Shown piece by piece: positions 11,830 through 22,504 of a DNA stretch of 64,000 nucleotides (position 1 is its first letter; each line of letters opens with the position of its first letter). This stretch comes from Symsagittifera roscoffensis. Taxonomy: Eukaryota; Xenacoelomorpha; Acoela; Convolutidae. The DNA lies in NCBI RefSeq assembly GCF_963678635.1, contig NW_026971055.1, positions 124,001-188,000 on the forward strand. The letters run 5' to 3'. Position numbers and translations under genes: made by a program. The notes beneath the pieces were generated by a model. It ran no database searches, was not told where the DNA came from, and was given only the letters and a program-made list of their open reading frames with translations.

Positions 11830-13180
11830 AAATGGCTGATACTTTGATTGGCAACCGAACACCTCAAAAGATTTCTATTAGAGAGTTTTTTTCCTTGTGC
11901 CAGAGTGTCTCGCGGCTCAGGTGATCTGCAAGTGAAGATGGAGAATATTCGAACCGAGTTCTTGGACATTTCCCGTTTGCTGAAATCGGGGAGGAAGGAA
12001 GTGGTTCTGTCGACGGCTAGGGGTGAATGATGGTCTTCCTTACGGGTAAGGTTGCTTTTCGAAGGACGGGTTGATATTTTTCGTGAAAACGGACGGCTCA
12101 TTGCATCTCTGTCAAAAAAAGTCGGAGCAGCTGCTTACTTTCCACCCCGGGATTTGAACAAGTTAGGCGGCGTTTCAAGTGCCAGCGAGCCTTTGCGTTT
12201 TGTAAACGCTTTGCATAAACACTTGAATTGAAGCCAAAAAAACAGGAATTTTTTCCGCACAGTGGACTGCAGGGGACGTCTCGAGATTGGAAGTTTAATA
12301 GTCGAAAAAATTTCAAAGGCGAGTTTCTAGACAACGAATCGTTGATGTAAAGCTGCAAGGGTGGCTTGGTCTAAGCAATCCCAAATTTAGGTGGGTGGGG
12401 AAAACTTTGTTTCCAAAGTTGCTTTAGAAGAAATCTTTGCTGATTTGTCGGCGTGAAAATTCTACAAGACGTTTGTTAAAGTTGCTGACTTGTCCTCGAA
12501 TGTCCATGACTCTGGTGAGCCAAAGTCTTCTTGAACGTCTCGCGGGTAGCCTCAGTTTCTTCATTCTTTCGGCGATGAGTTTTTGCCAATCTGCATTTTG
12601 CGGTCACGCTGAATTGACTTTTCCGAATACTGTTCCTGCTCTTGTTACTGACTGGGAGGCTTGTGGACGAAAATTTGTTGCAAAATTTCGCGGTCTATGT
12701 ATCCCGTGAAGAAGCCTTGAAGTTTTTTATGTGAATCTAAGTTTGCAAAATAATGGGTTGAAAAACACGAGCAAAAGAAAAGATCTTCAGAACTTGTGGA
12801 CCAAGTGAGGGCGTTGGGTGTTGGCGAGGCTTGTGTATAATTGAAGCAATAACTTGGTGCTGCCGCTGTTATGAGAAATTGTTGTTCACGTGCCTGCAGG
12901 ACAAAACGTTTGGCCGCGCTTCTTGAAGCTGGGTTTTTGAAACTGCTGAGGGTCCTACCCTCAAAAATGGATTAGGGAGGACATGAAAAAAAGTTCACGG
13001 TTTCTTTAGCTGGGTGTAGCTCGGTACTTCCCGCAACTTTTTTTGATTTTTTTCCTGTTTCCCTGACAAAATGAGGGTCCCGAGCTTGTGATAGTAATTA
13101 TTTTGTTGCTTTTCTGGCAGAAAACGCTGGCGGAAGGGTCAGGTACGATGAATTGAGAGGGTAACTTAGCTTCTTCTGTG
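11830..13180 (+). pseudogene. Decayed plus-strand coding stretch, unassigned
   Basis: Plus-strand readings switch frame but keep protein-like composition over about 1.3 kb, for example VSRGSGDLQVKMENIRTEF (about 11905-11960), LRVRLLFEGRVDIFRENGRL (12040-12100), KVGAAAYFPPRDLNKLGG (12120-12170) and ENAGGRVRYDELRG (13120-13160). The G+C content is higher than in the surroundings. The charged, helical start resembles a gag-like ORF of a retroelement, but no diagnostic motif is present and a host pseudogene cannot be excluded. It is heavily broken. Confidence 0.4.
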
Positions 13181-13199
13181 GACAAGCCGCATTGAAACT

Positions 13200-14870
13200 T
13201 TTGTCCACCTGGTCTAAATGTCAGTCTTCGCTCAAATGTGACTGAAGTTTGAAATTTTTCGCATCCTCAATTTTTCTCAAGTTTAATGAGTCAAAGTTTA
13301 GAAGTTATTTTTGAAAAAAAAACAAGTTTCGTCGTTATTTAACAGATTGCGTTTGCCAGATTTGACTATTTCTGTTTTCATAGAGAATTGAATTCTAGGT
13401 GAGTCTCTCAGCTCAAAAGTTAATGGGTTTAAATTTCTTCTTTTTCTCTAATTGTTAATGAGTTCTGGCACGACCGAGTAGCTTGTGGCTTTTGGCTTGT
13501 TAGTGAGTAGCCTTTGCCTTGTTGCATATTGGTGACTGTTTCTCTCGAATAGGGTTGTTGAAAAACTGTGAAAGTGAAATCTCAAGAATCGCTGGTTTTA
13601 AGTGGACTAATTGGGTCCTTTCACACCATAATGATCGGTTGAATGAATTTTTCTTTTTTCTACATTCAAGCAGGTTGTTTTTCATTGTAGTTACTTTTTT
13701 GTTTGTGAAATTTTTGTAATTATCATGCTTCGTTTGAGTATCTCTAAAACGGATGCCTCTAATTTTTTTTTAAAAAAAACAAGGATTCCGGCAATTTTTT
13801 GGTTCTGGTTGAGTTCTGTTCTTCCAAAAGATGATAACGCTAAGTTTAAAAATCGTAAGTTTTAAAAAAAAACTGTCATAAAGATGAAGAAAAGAAGTCG
13901 AAAATACGTAGAAGTATAAGTTATAAGGATGTACAGTGTCTAAGGGCTTTTCAAGTGTAACGAGGTAGTATTACATCGACATTTACCAAAATTCTATTTC
14001 TAGAGTCCCGCTTCTTTGTGGTGCTCGTTTTATTGTAACGATAACTATTTTTTCTACAGGAAATCTTTTATTTGAAGGTCAATGCACTTAGTATTTGATG
14101 AACTGACATTATAAACCGGATAGTACTTTAACAGAAAAACTCTTTTGGAGAACAGGCGGATTGTTTGAAAGTTTTGCGCTTAATTTGTGCTAGTATACTA
14201 AAAATAAGATGACGATAATGATTTCCCAATTTCTAAACTATGGTTAAGCCGAAGTTGTGGTAACTTAAGGTAACTGCCATTTCAAAGGTAACATAAGAAC
14301 CAGTTTGAACCTAAAGAAAACCGATAAATATTTTTAGGCTTTTCTATCCGTGAAACAGACTGACGTCGTGGGCATTCTATTCAAAAGTAATTTTGACAAG
14401 TGAAACCGCAAAAACACATTTTGACTTTTCTGTTAGTTTATTGCACTGAAATCAGTGCTGTGATTTCGACAATAGCGAATCAATTTATGTGGTGCTCCTC
14501 TTGATTTTGTGTCATTTTTTGGTGTCGTCACCTGAGTATCTAAATGCATCAAAAGCAAGGGTACTCATAATGAAGTTGGAAATGCCAGTTGTAGAAGTTT
14601 AACTCGTATATGCGCCTTTACAAGGATCGGAGAGTTAGTTGCCTTTACAGTAAAGGTCTCGATTAGTTACTGTGCATATTTCACGATGTCCAAAAATTGA
14701 TGACGTGATTCTTTCACAAGTGCAGATTTTTGAGTTGAAAAATCCAAAAACAGAAGAATTTGAAGAACACAGCTGTAATTTCACACTATGGTTGGATAAT
14801 CAGGACGAAAGCATTCATAAAAATTAAGTGAGGATAAGATTAGCAGTAGTAGAAAAGAGTGATCATGATT
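13200..14870. other. Long stretch without supported gene
   Basis: I find no motif on either strand. Short homopolymer runs of A and T are frequent. One phrase, 'aaggt(t/c)(a)atgcact(g/t)agtatttga', occurs near 11790 and near 14077, hinting at a dispersed repeat. Confidence 0.4.
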
Positions 14871-15337
14871 TCTTTATACTCTCAATTGGAACAGGAAACA
14901 TATGTTGTGCAATCTTTGGCGAGATCGGTTTCGCTGCTGTTGTTTGCAACACAACGGACTTGTTTTTTGTCCATGTTGGCCACTTAACTTCGACAGTCCC
15001 TGGTTTTTCATGTTCAGAGCCCTGTTTGGGCTCCTGGTCTTCAATTCCAGAAATGTCTTCCTGATTATCTTTATAGTAGTCAAAATCAAATTAAACCGTG
15101 TGGTTAAAGAATTTGATGGTTCGTTCTCGTCTTCATCATCAGTGTAAAATTTTCTGAGTAAGACTCTTCATTTTTTGCTATGCTGGAATCGAGATTATTT
15201 TTATTGTTTAAAAATGGATCGAAGTTTTGACTGCTCTCGGCGTAAGCAACATTTGACAATTTTACGAAGACTTGCCAAATTTTAGCTTCCTCATTGCAAT
15301 TGCTGGCATTAGTTTGAATGAATAGTTCAGATTGCAC
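14870..15337 (-). pseudogene. Acidic coding fragment, family unknown
   Basis: The minus strand carries protein-like text in more than one frame. Examples are NEEAKIWQVFVKLSNVAYAE (about 15300-15240), DDEDENEPSNSLTTRF (15150-15095), and DYYKDNQEDISGIEDQEPKQ, followed by EVKWPTWTKNKSVVLQTTAA (15085-14930). Acidic, Ser/Asn-rich and low in hydrophobics, it looks like a disordered or linker region. It lies just downstream of the N-terminal-like exon at 15468-15722 on the same strand, so both may belong to one gene. It appears broken in two places or so. I do not recognise the family. Confidence 0.45.
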
Positions 15338-15467
15338 AAGTTATCTTCTCGTCATTTTTGTTTCTGTCATGTTGAAATCTTTTGCGAGTATTAATCTTCG
15401 ACTGTGACTCTTTCGAAATTCGAAGCATAAACTACATGTACTTGTAGAGCATTCCACCAATGGATTG

Positions 15468-15722
15468 TTATTTTACTGGTCTGTTTTGCTCATCTGCTCG
15501 AAATATTCCCGCGTTGTTATAATCTAAAATAGCTAAGCTTGTTAGACAATTCAAATTTAAAAGAAAATCCAGTGCATCGGAGTTGACAATTTTATTCAGC
15601 AACTCAGATTCAGTATCTCTACTTTGGCACACCCTGCGTAACGATTTTGTAATTGTTCCAAAATTTGTTGGATTTCCAACATGTAGGATCAAGATATCAA
15701 TCGAAGTTGAGTGTTTTTCCAT
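15468..15722 (-). CDS. N-terminal-like exon of the coiled-coil family
   Basis: An open frame starts with Met at 15722 and reads MEKHSTSIDILILHVGNPTN, then ELLNKIVNSDALDFLLNLNC, LTSLAILDYNNAGIFRADEQ and a stop. My recollection of the long helical family is that an N-terminal segment of this type (Leu-rich, ending near 'IFR-D-E') precedes the segment seen at 16790-17090. On the minus strand, however, this exon lies downstream of that one. It therefore either starts a second gene copy or has been displaced. A GT near the end (CCAGTAAAAT) could be a donor. The link to the family is inference. Confidence 0.45.
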   Translation of the reverse strand: MEKHSTSIDILILHVGNPTNFGTITKSLRRVCQSRDTESELLNKIVNSDALDFLLNLNCLTSLAILDYNNAGIFRADEQNRPVK

Positions 15723-16585
15723 CTAGGTAAAGAGGTAAGTAATGAGCTTGCAGAAGTTGTGGTTTTGGTATGCAGGCAACCGTTTGTAAGAGTCCTCCGA
15801 AATTCAACTAGTAATCGCCAGTTTCTCCAATAAACGCTGAGATTGAAATTTTAAGTGAGTTGGTGCTGCCATAAAAAAACCATTCGATAACAGAAAAATG
15901 GAAAAAATTGAGGTTGCAGTAGTCAAGTTCCTCGTCTATTTTTTGTGAAGGTGAAGTAACTAGGACTTTTATAAAGTGGGATTATTTTCAAACTTGATTT
16001 TTTTTGAAATTTAACTTTGAATTTTGTTGCAAAATTCAAAAGGTATAATACTAGAGGGATAGGCTATTTCAAAAAGTCCAATGGTATATCTTTAAAGTTA
16101 TACAGCTCATAAATAAAAAAAAATATTTTTGCGCAAAAAAAGGCTAGTCGTAACGCAGAAGAATAGGCGGTTGCAATTTTTTCTTGATTTATAAGTTTTG
16201 TAAATTTCTAATAGTTTTAAATAAAAGTTTTATATTTGTAATAATTTCAATCTGTTTCTGCAAAAGTTTTTTGATAAGTTAGAAATTTGCACAGAAACGC
16301 CACAAGGAAGTAGTTTGGGTCGCGCCTGATGCTTATCAAGAGAACGGCGGTCCTTTTCCGCTTAATTTCAGAACTGACTGATTCTTTGAAAATGAATTTA
16401 GATTATTGTGTTTTACAACTCTAAAAGGAATCACTTGGTATAAATTATTGGTGAATGCAGCAAAAAACCGAAATGGTTTTTGTCTTTCATACCAGTCAGA
16501 TCTAATAGCACATATTGAATTTTCATTGCAGATAGAGCCTTTGATCTTCCTCCTGGTTATCAAAAAAAAATGTTTCCTTCCGGAC

Positions 16586-16620
16586 AATATATATATATAT
16601 ATATATATATAAGTATATAT
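16586..16620. repeat. (AT)n microsatellite
   Basis: An alternating AT tract of about 26 bases, followed after a short interruption (aagt) by a further tatatata. Confidence 0.9.
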
Positions 16621-16650
16621 AAACAAACATTTTATTTTTATATTTAATTG

Positions 16651-16664
16651 TAGGAGAAAGAGGA

Positions 16665-16698
<34 letters not shown>
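16651..16698. repeat. (GA)n microsatellite
   Basis: Purine tract starting with imperfect aggagaaagagg and settling into about 16 uninterrupted GA dinucleotides. A shorter GA tract occurs at 18226-18245. Confidence 0.9.
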
Positions 16699-16700
<2 letters not shown>

Positions 16701-16789
16701 AAACGATAGATAAACGGAAATAAAGGAGGGAAACTTAATGACAAATTTTGTTGAAACCATTTCAAAATTAAGAAAATGGGTTTACTTAC

Positions 16790-17090
16790 TTCGATGATAT
16801 CTTTAACATAAGGTGAAACTTGAGCACTCAACAATCGAATTTCTTCCACGTTCTTGCTTGCTGTATTGAAACTATCCCAACCCATATGAACCACTTGCAG
16901 CAATGATGCCCTTAGGGATTCTGGAATTCGCAGCAAACTGAATTGTTTTAGCCACACCATGAACGGTCAGCGACGTGTCTCCCTTCGATGTAGCCAAAAT
17001 CAATTGTCCCAGTAAACAGATTGACATTGGTGCTTGGGACAACAGCTGAGCGTAGTCGCAGTCTGACGCCAGAACAATCGCCATATCTTC
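16790..17090 (-). pseudogene. Middle exon of the coiled-coil family protein
   Basis: The exon starts after an acceptor (tgatatgtag) and ends before a strong donor, GTAAGT, after 'KDIIE'. It reads EDMAIVLASDCDYAQLLSQA, PMSICLLGQLILATSKGDTS, LTVHGVAKTIQF, then IPESLRASLLQVVHMGWDSF and TASKNVEEIRLLSAQVSPYV. The donor leaves phase 0, and the next family exon at 7746 begins in phase 0, so the two can be spliced. The distance is about 9 kb, filled by retroelements. The exon is not open in a single frame, so it looks broken about once, or the assembly has a small error. It resembles the N-terminal third of uncharacterised helical proteins I recall from cnidarians and other animals. Function unknown. 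Confidence 0.65.
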
Positions 17091-17099
17091 CTACATATC

Positions 17100-18770
17100 A
17101 AAATTTGGATTAGCTCAAAAATACAACTAAACCGGATGATATTTTCAACGCCGAGGCTGAGTTCTCACCACTTGCGATACAAAATTTAATCATTATGATT
17201 ATAAGCAACTGAAAAAACAAATCAAAAGTTTGATGAACTTACACGTTCAAAAAATGCTTGAAAAGACAAAAAAAATGTAGTTTAGATCAGGTTCCAATGA
17301 TCTCTTAAGTTCTTATCTAATCGAAATCAAATTATTAAACATTTAAGCTGAAGAGTACCTCGGCGTCCAAAATTGGGACCATTTGTTTTTTATATCAAAA
17401 CGATTCACGCAATCCAAATCAATTAACGTAATTTTTTTTTACAAATCATACAGATTTGTGCAGTAAAATAAATAACATACAGGAAACCTAGCTGATATTC
17501 GGCAAATCAAGAAGAGCCAACCTGTATTTTTTGCTAACACTGCAATTTTGTTTTAAAAAATGAAAATCTTGAATACTTACTTCCCTAGCATTTATTTGGA
17601 TAAACCAGCAAAAAAAATCACAATTAAAGGTATAAATCTGGGTAACAAAAAATCTTCTGCACTAAGAAAATTTTTCCCCCAGATCAGTTTCTTTTAAATT
17701 TCACAAGCATTTGAGAAACGTCCACAAAAATACCACCAAGAAGAGAAGAACAAATAAACGAACAAAAACCCACAACAATAGATAATTATCTAAGTAACAA
17801 AAAACACTTCTTCAATAAAGAAATTTTTGCTGCTAATTTTGCTCGAATTCTGCTAACGAAAATAGTGATAGCATTTAAATTCACCAAACCAAACAATGCA
17901 ATCAATGTTCTCATCAGTGCATTCATCCAGAAATCTTATGAAATCGCAAAGTTAAAAAACGTGGCCGGAATAAGTAAAAAACCCTCCGTAATTAAACTAA
18001 ATTGTCTCAAGCTTCTCTGCGTTCGAGTAGTGAGCAACTATTGTTACCCTGCCTAATTGTTGTCCAAGCAGTAAGTCGTCGATTGTTCTAACGTATGTGC
18101 AACATAGCTTTTTATATAATCTAAAGAACAATGTGAAGAGAATCATGTTGGTCAAACTACCGGTACTTTTTTTGTCTTAAAAACATTTTTACAGCTGACA
18201 TATGGTGGCCTCAACTTTTTTTTCGAAGAGAGAGAGAGAGAGAGTGAAAGTGAAAGTGGATCGAAGCTGGAAGAAACTTGAGCAAGATAGCTTGAATAGG
18301 AGACATGCGTGCGAAGCAGAGTTTGAACTCTTGAGATGGGGACGTGGACTGAGAATTTATGACGTGGAATGAGAAGAAAGCGGTCGTTTGAAAGTTTTTG
18401 AAGACGGTTTGATGAAAGATGCACACGATCTTTTTGGTATGCACACGAGGTTCTGTAGGAACTCTGAAGTGAGTGTAGCTCCCTTACCTCGCACTACGTA
18501 GCATTTGGAAGACGAGAAGGATTGGTTTATAATAATTGCTTGACTGAAGTCTCTACGAGCAGTGATGTCCAGAATGGTGGAAGACATGGAAGGATGATCG
18601 AGTAATGGTATGATCGATCAAGTTTCCCTGCTAAGCGTTCCCTCAAAACCTCTTCCCTTTTCAATCTGAACCGATCTTATCCTTAAAATGGAGTCAGCTG
18701 TAATTTAGCTGCGCTCTGAGGGTTTTTGTTTATATTTCAATTTGCCACTGAATCACATCCATTTGTCGCC
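17100..18770. other. Stretch upstream of the coiled-coil exon, no supported gene
   Basis: Poly-A-rich intron-like sequence to about 18.1 kb, then a somewhat more balanced part with small minus-strand frames (18152-18587). One of these, MSSTILDITARRDFSQAII, is protein-like but has no supporting exon border. Further N-terminal exons of the family would be expected here and were not recognised. Confidence 0.35.
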
Positions 18771-18774
18771 GCTG

Positions 18775-18890
18775 AATTCCTCAGTCAGTGAACAAGATAA
18801 AAATAAAGTTCGATTGAAGTATGGAATTCACTGACTGAAGTTCACTGAAAGATGTTCACTGACTGAAAAGATTTCCTCAGTCAGTGAGCT
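18775..18890. repeat. Cluster of TCAGTCAGTGA direct and inverted repeats
   Basis: The word TCAGTCAGTGA occurs at about 18781 and 18879, and its complement TCACTGACTGAA at about 18828 and 18855, with a half copy between. The flanking phrase 'aaagttcgattgaagaatgg' is repeated in varied form near 18805, 18910 and 18957. The arrangement could fold into alternative hairpins. Confidence 0.75.
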
Positions 18891-19068
18891 TTTTTTTTAA
18901 AAAAAAAGAAAAGTTTGATTGAAGAATGGGCAAAAAAAAATTTTTTTTAAAAGAGAAAAGTTGATTGAAGAAAGGGCGAAAAATAACTTTTAAACACTAA
19001 TTATTATTTAAAAATTCAATTGCTTTTGAACTGATTAGGATGAAGATAAATAAACTTTGATTGCTTGC

Positions 19069-19097
19069 GACAGTGCCAAATGGCCTCTGGCACTGTC
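19069..19097. repeat. Perfect 9-bp-stem hairpin
   Basis: GACAGTGCC and GGCACTGTC are perfect complements around an 11-base loop. About 70 bases further, CTCAATAAC (19097) and GTTATTGAG (19167) form a second, wider inverted pair enclosing the interval. Confidence 0.7.
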
Positions 19098-19179
19098 TCA
19101 ATAACGTGATAGGTAAATTGCAGAAGCAAAATTAAGTGGCAATGAAGACATCAACCCCCGAGACAGGTTATTGAGCCAG

Positions 19180-20375
19180 TCGGCCAATTCCGAATATTCA
19201 GCCAAAAATGGTTTCAAAAACGGCTGAATTTTGCGAACAAGCTTGATCAGTAAAACTTGGGCGGGAAAATGGTGAAAGTTTGGACATTTCAGCTGACTGG
19301 GTCATTCAGGCAGAACTCGTGAACAATCAAACTAGTAAAAATATGCCATCGATCTAAGGCTTTCGATCATTATCAGAAAGATTGCAACATCGAGAAATCG
19401 ACCAGGAAGCCTGTAAAAAAAGAAACACCAAACGCAGATTTCCTAGCAATCATCTTACTGCTGACAGAATTCTGCAAGGTTTACTTTTAACTCTTCCATC
19501 GCCTCTAAAATTATTATGCGACACCACTTTTTATTCAATTTTCATTCAAAACTAGTTAATTATGGAAATTACTTTATCATTACTTTATCATAGCTCTTAT
19601 TATTGTGCCTCGAGATACATATTGAGCCTTTATTTTGTAATCATTTTCCGGCTTTGAAGAGTTATCTGTGCTTGAGAGTTGATCCAGACAAAAGGGATCA
19701 AAGCTAATTCTGTTCACCAAAACATAAATTCCAAGGACTTAAAGAAATCAATTTCAACGGCTTTCGCGTTTTTGCTAACTCAATTTGAGCGAGAGTGGAC
19801 AAATTTTTTGTTGTGACTTGAAAACGGTGAAGTTAAAAGAGGTTGATGTCCCCAAACCACCTTTAGATTGGCTTTGAACGTAGTGACGATTAAAAGTGGG
19901 TTATTGACCCTTCCAATGGCTATAAGAATCGCTATAAGAACTAAATTTCCCTTCGTTGCGCCAGCCGTTCAGCGGCTGAAACCTTTCTGCGGGAATGCAC
20001 AAGTTTGCTGTTAAGCATTTGAAGCTGAAAAACTGCGAATTACTCGAGGAAAGAAAAAACATAGTTGAAATCAACCACGATTGGGTTTAGAGAAACTAAC
20101 GACATAACGATAAAAACCTTAGCAGCTTCTACGATTATACTTTTTACTCGTTGCGATGTTAACCGACAAGCGCGTGAAAACGATGGTAATGGATTGATTT
20201 AGCCTTTAATATCGACAAAGGAAGCTTTCAAAAAATTATCCCTGGGACTGCCCCTGAAATTACTTTAAGCTGAATTGTAAACTCCTTAGTTTTCAGAACA
20301 TCCGGAGTTCTTTATTAATCCGCTTAGAGTCCCGTTTAACATTTTCAGAAGCCTAGATAAGGAGGACATGTCGAG
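19180..20375. other. Stretch without supported gene
   Basis: I see no exon or family motif. Composition is slightly richer in G+C than its flanks around 19.1-19.4 kb and 19.8-20.0 kb, which may mark old repeat DNA. Confidence 0.35.
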
Positions 20376-20380
20376 GACAT

Positions 20381-20865
20381 GCTAGGACTTGTAACAAAAA
20401 CAAACCAGCCTCTTTTGAAGGGTACCCATGTGATTGAGGGCGAGGAGAACCAGTGTTTTGTAACTCGAAAATATGCTGCAGTTTCAATTGGCGCTAGACT
20501 GGAAAATGTCATGACTTCACCAAACCCAATAAAGGAGCCAGCTATTCAAATGGATATAATTTAGACGGCTAAAACGTCAATTTATTTATTGCGCAAACAA
20601 AAAGTTATACTGTAGCTCTAGGAATTAGTTGGTGCGAGAACTAAACTGATATGTTTTTATCCGTCTAAAGTAAACTCACTTGAGTTAGCTGGCTCATTTT
20701 TTTTTGATTTGGTGAAGTCACGACCGTTTTTCAGCTAGCGCCAGATAGAATTTCAGCCAATTTTTATTCGAGTAGTAGTTACATATCACTGGTTTCCCTT
20801 CACCCTCGATCAAATGGGAACCATCGAAAAGCAGCTTGTTTGGTTTTATTACAGGTCGTAGCTAG
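20381..20865. repeat. Foldback: diverged inverted repeat with coding-like arms
   Basis: The left arm (20381-20573) matches the reverse complement of the right arm (20655-20865) at roughly 75% identity, with an 80-base centre. Matching landmarks are gctaggacttgtaa, 'ccatgtgattgagggcga', 'tggcgctag', 'tgacttcaccaaa' and 'tttagacgg'. Both arms also read as related peptides, LLKGTHVIEGEENQ on plus and LLFDGSHLIEGEGKP on minus. The arms may therefore derive from a coding sequence that was duplicated head to head. The element family is unknown. Confidence 0.7.
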
Positions 20866-20989
20866 CAGATCCATCAAAGGATCTTCGGAGCGAATGTTGC
20901 ATATATGTTCAAAAAAGTCGCAGATGCTTTCCACCCAACTTTCAATAACTATGCCGAAACTGAATAGCAAAACTGGCCGGACCTTCAAA

Positions 20990-21660
20990 AAAATTAAGGG
21001 ATGGAAATAATATTTTTTATATAAAAAAACATCGCAAAAACTATCATAGAAACTTCTTCGAAATTATTTTTTCTCTTTCCTCGCCAAGTTAAAGTATTCG
21101 CTTCGTCCCATTATCGAAAACCAATGTTTTATTTATGTCCGACTTATGGAAAACCAATGTTTGACTGGTTTCTTGAACTCCTGTCGAAAACTAATTCACG
21201 CAAATAAAGGGAGACAATGACAGATTTGACTCAAAAACTAAATCAGAAAATTTTGCTCCACAAACGACAAAGATAATTGCGCAGAATTTATGAGCCCAAG
21301 TCATTGCTAGACCAACAATATTGGGTGAATGATCAAGGTTAACTCTTTTGTTCAGACTTACTTAATTTATGAAATTAAATGCTCAGAGTAAATCTTCCAA
21401 AAGGCTCGAAATTTTCCATTTTCCAGTTGCACGATGTTTTGTAGGTGAAAAAGCAAAACTTACGACCACAGGCAGTTCAAGTGCTTGTTTTTGATTGATA
21501 ATTGAAAAAAAAATAGAAACCAGATTTTGCATTTTGGACAGCCACTAAAGATTTAAGTCAATTGTTTTTTTTTCAAGAAAAAACCTTATGTTAAATAATG
21601 AAGAGACTTTAACTTCAATTATTACTAACTGTAGCACTTGTTAACTTCAGTTCAGAATTA
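20990..21660. other. Stretch without supported gene
   Basis: No motif on either strand. It may be the intron following the possible exon at 21668-21746. Confidence 0.35.
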
Positions 21661-21667
21661 GGCCAAC

Positions 21668-21746
21668 CTTCAAAGCAGCAGGAGAAGACAGTGCCCTGAT
21701 GGATGCCACCTCATTACCAGAGCCAGAACTTGATGCCATTCTTGAA
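21668..21746 (-). CDS. Possible first coding exon, MASSSGSGNE...
   Basis: After the acceptor ctcttttcag, the minus strand has an ATG at 21739 and reads MASSSGSGNEVASIRALSSP followed by AALK, then AAG|GTTGGC, a weak donor. The local G+C content is clearly above the flanks. The plus strand is open here as well (FRIRPTFKAAGEDSALMDAT) behind a ttaacttcag acceptor, so the strand is not settled. No partner exon was found. Function unknown. Confidence 0.3.
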
Positions 21747-21759
21747 CTGAAAAGAGAGC

Positions 21760-22500
21760 AAATTTATAGTACTAACGGTTTTTTTTGTGCTTGATCAAGT
21801 ATGATGATTAGTTTTAGCATGTTTCTTTCGCGTTCTTACACATGACTTAAAACCACTTTCAGCTAAGTATAAGCTATTTCATTGGTTTTAACAATTTTGG
21901 TCCCCCTATACAAAATTCGAATTGTTGGAACTTCCATTGACTATTTCATTCTTGTTCCTAATTTCCAAGCTGTATCATACAATAAGAAGACCAAAAATTG
22001 AAAAATATTTTTGGTTGCTGAAATTTTCATATTGCCAAAAAAACTAAGTTTTTGTATGTTTTGACCAAAACTAATTCATGTCCGACTTTTAATTTTTTTG
22101 CAGCGAAGAATTTTAAAAAAACTCTATCGGGTTGGCCAGCATGGTCAATGTATCATAAAATCTCACATTATCAAATTTAAATACTTTGAGAACTTGGGAC
22201 AATTGAGAGAAGGACCAGAGTCTATCCAATGAGTTACTTTTTTCAGTAATATGTTGAACGCGGACGAGAAACAATTTCTGGCTATCAAAAATTTTAAAGT
22301 AAAATAATTCAAAAAAGAAGTATTTTATATACAAGAGATTCCGACATTTCAATTGACTATTAGACTGGGAAACAAGCCGAGGAGTGAGAATCTGCAGAAT
22401 GTCTAAAGCTAGAAGTTAATCTGTGAAGAAATTATTTTTGTCCACACAAGTCACAAACTAGAACTTGAAAATTCAACTTTTTTTTCTACCAACAGCTCAT
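21760..22500. other. Intergenic or intron stretch
   Basis: A small minus-strand frame at 22113-22352 contains SQVLKVFKFDNVRFYDTLTM but no clear exon border. Otherwise featureless. Confidence 0.35.
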
Positions 22501-22504
22501 TTGG

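Larger units (their letters stand above)
15740..16789. other. Intron-like stretch with two microsatellites
   Basis: No coding exon is supported. The stretch ends at the donor of the exon at 16790. It contains the AT and GA repeats listed separately. Frames around 16336-16626 arise from those repeats. Confidence 0.5.
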
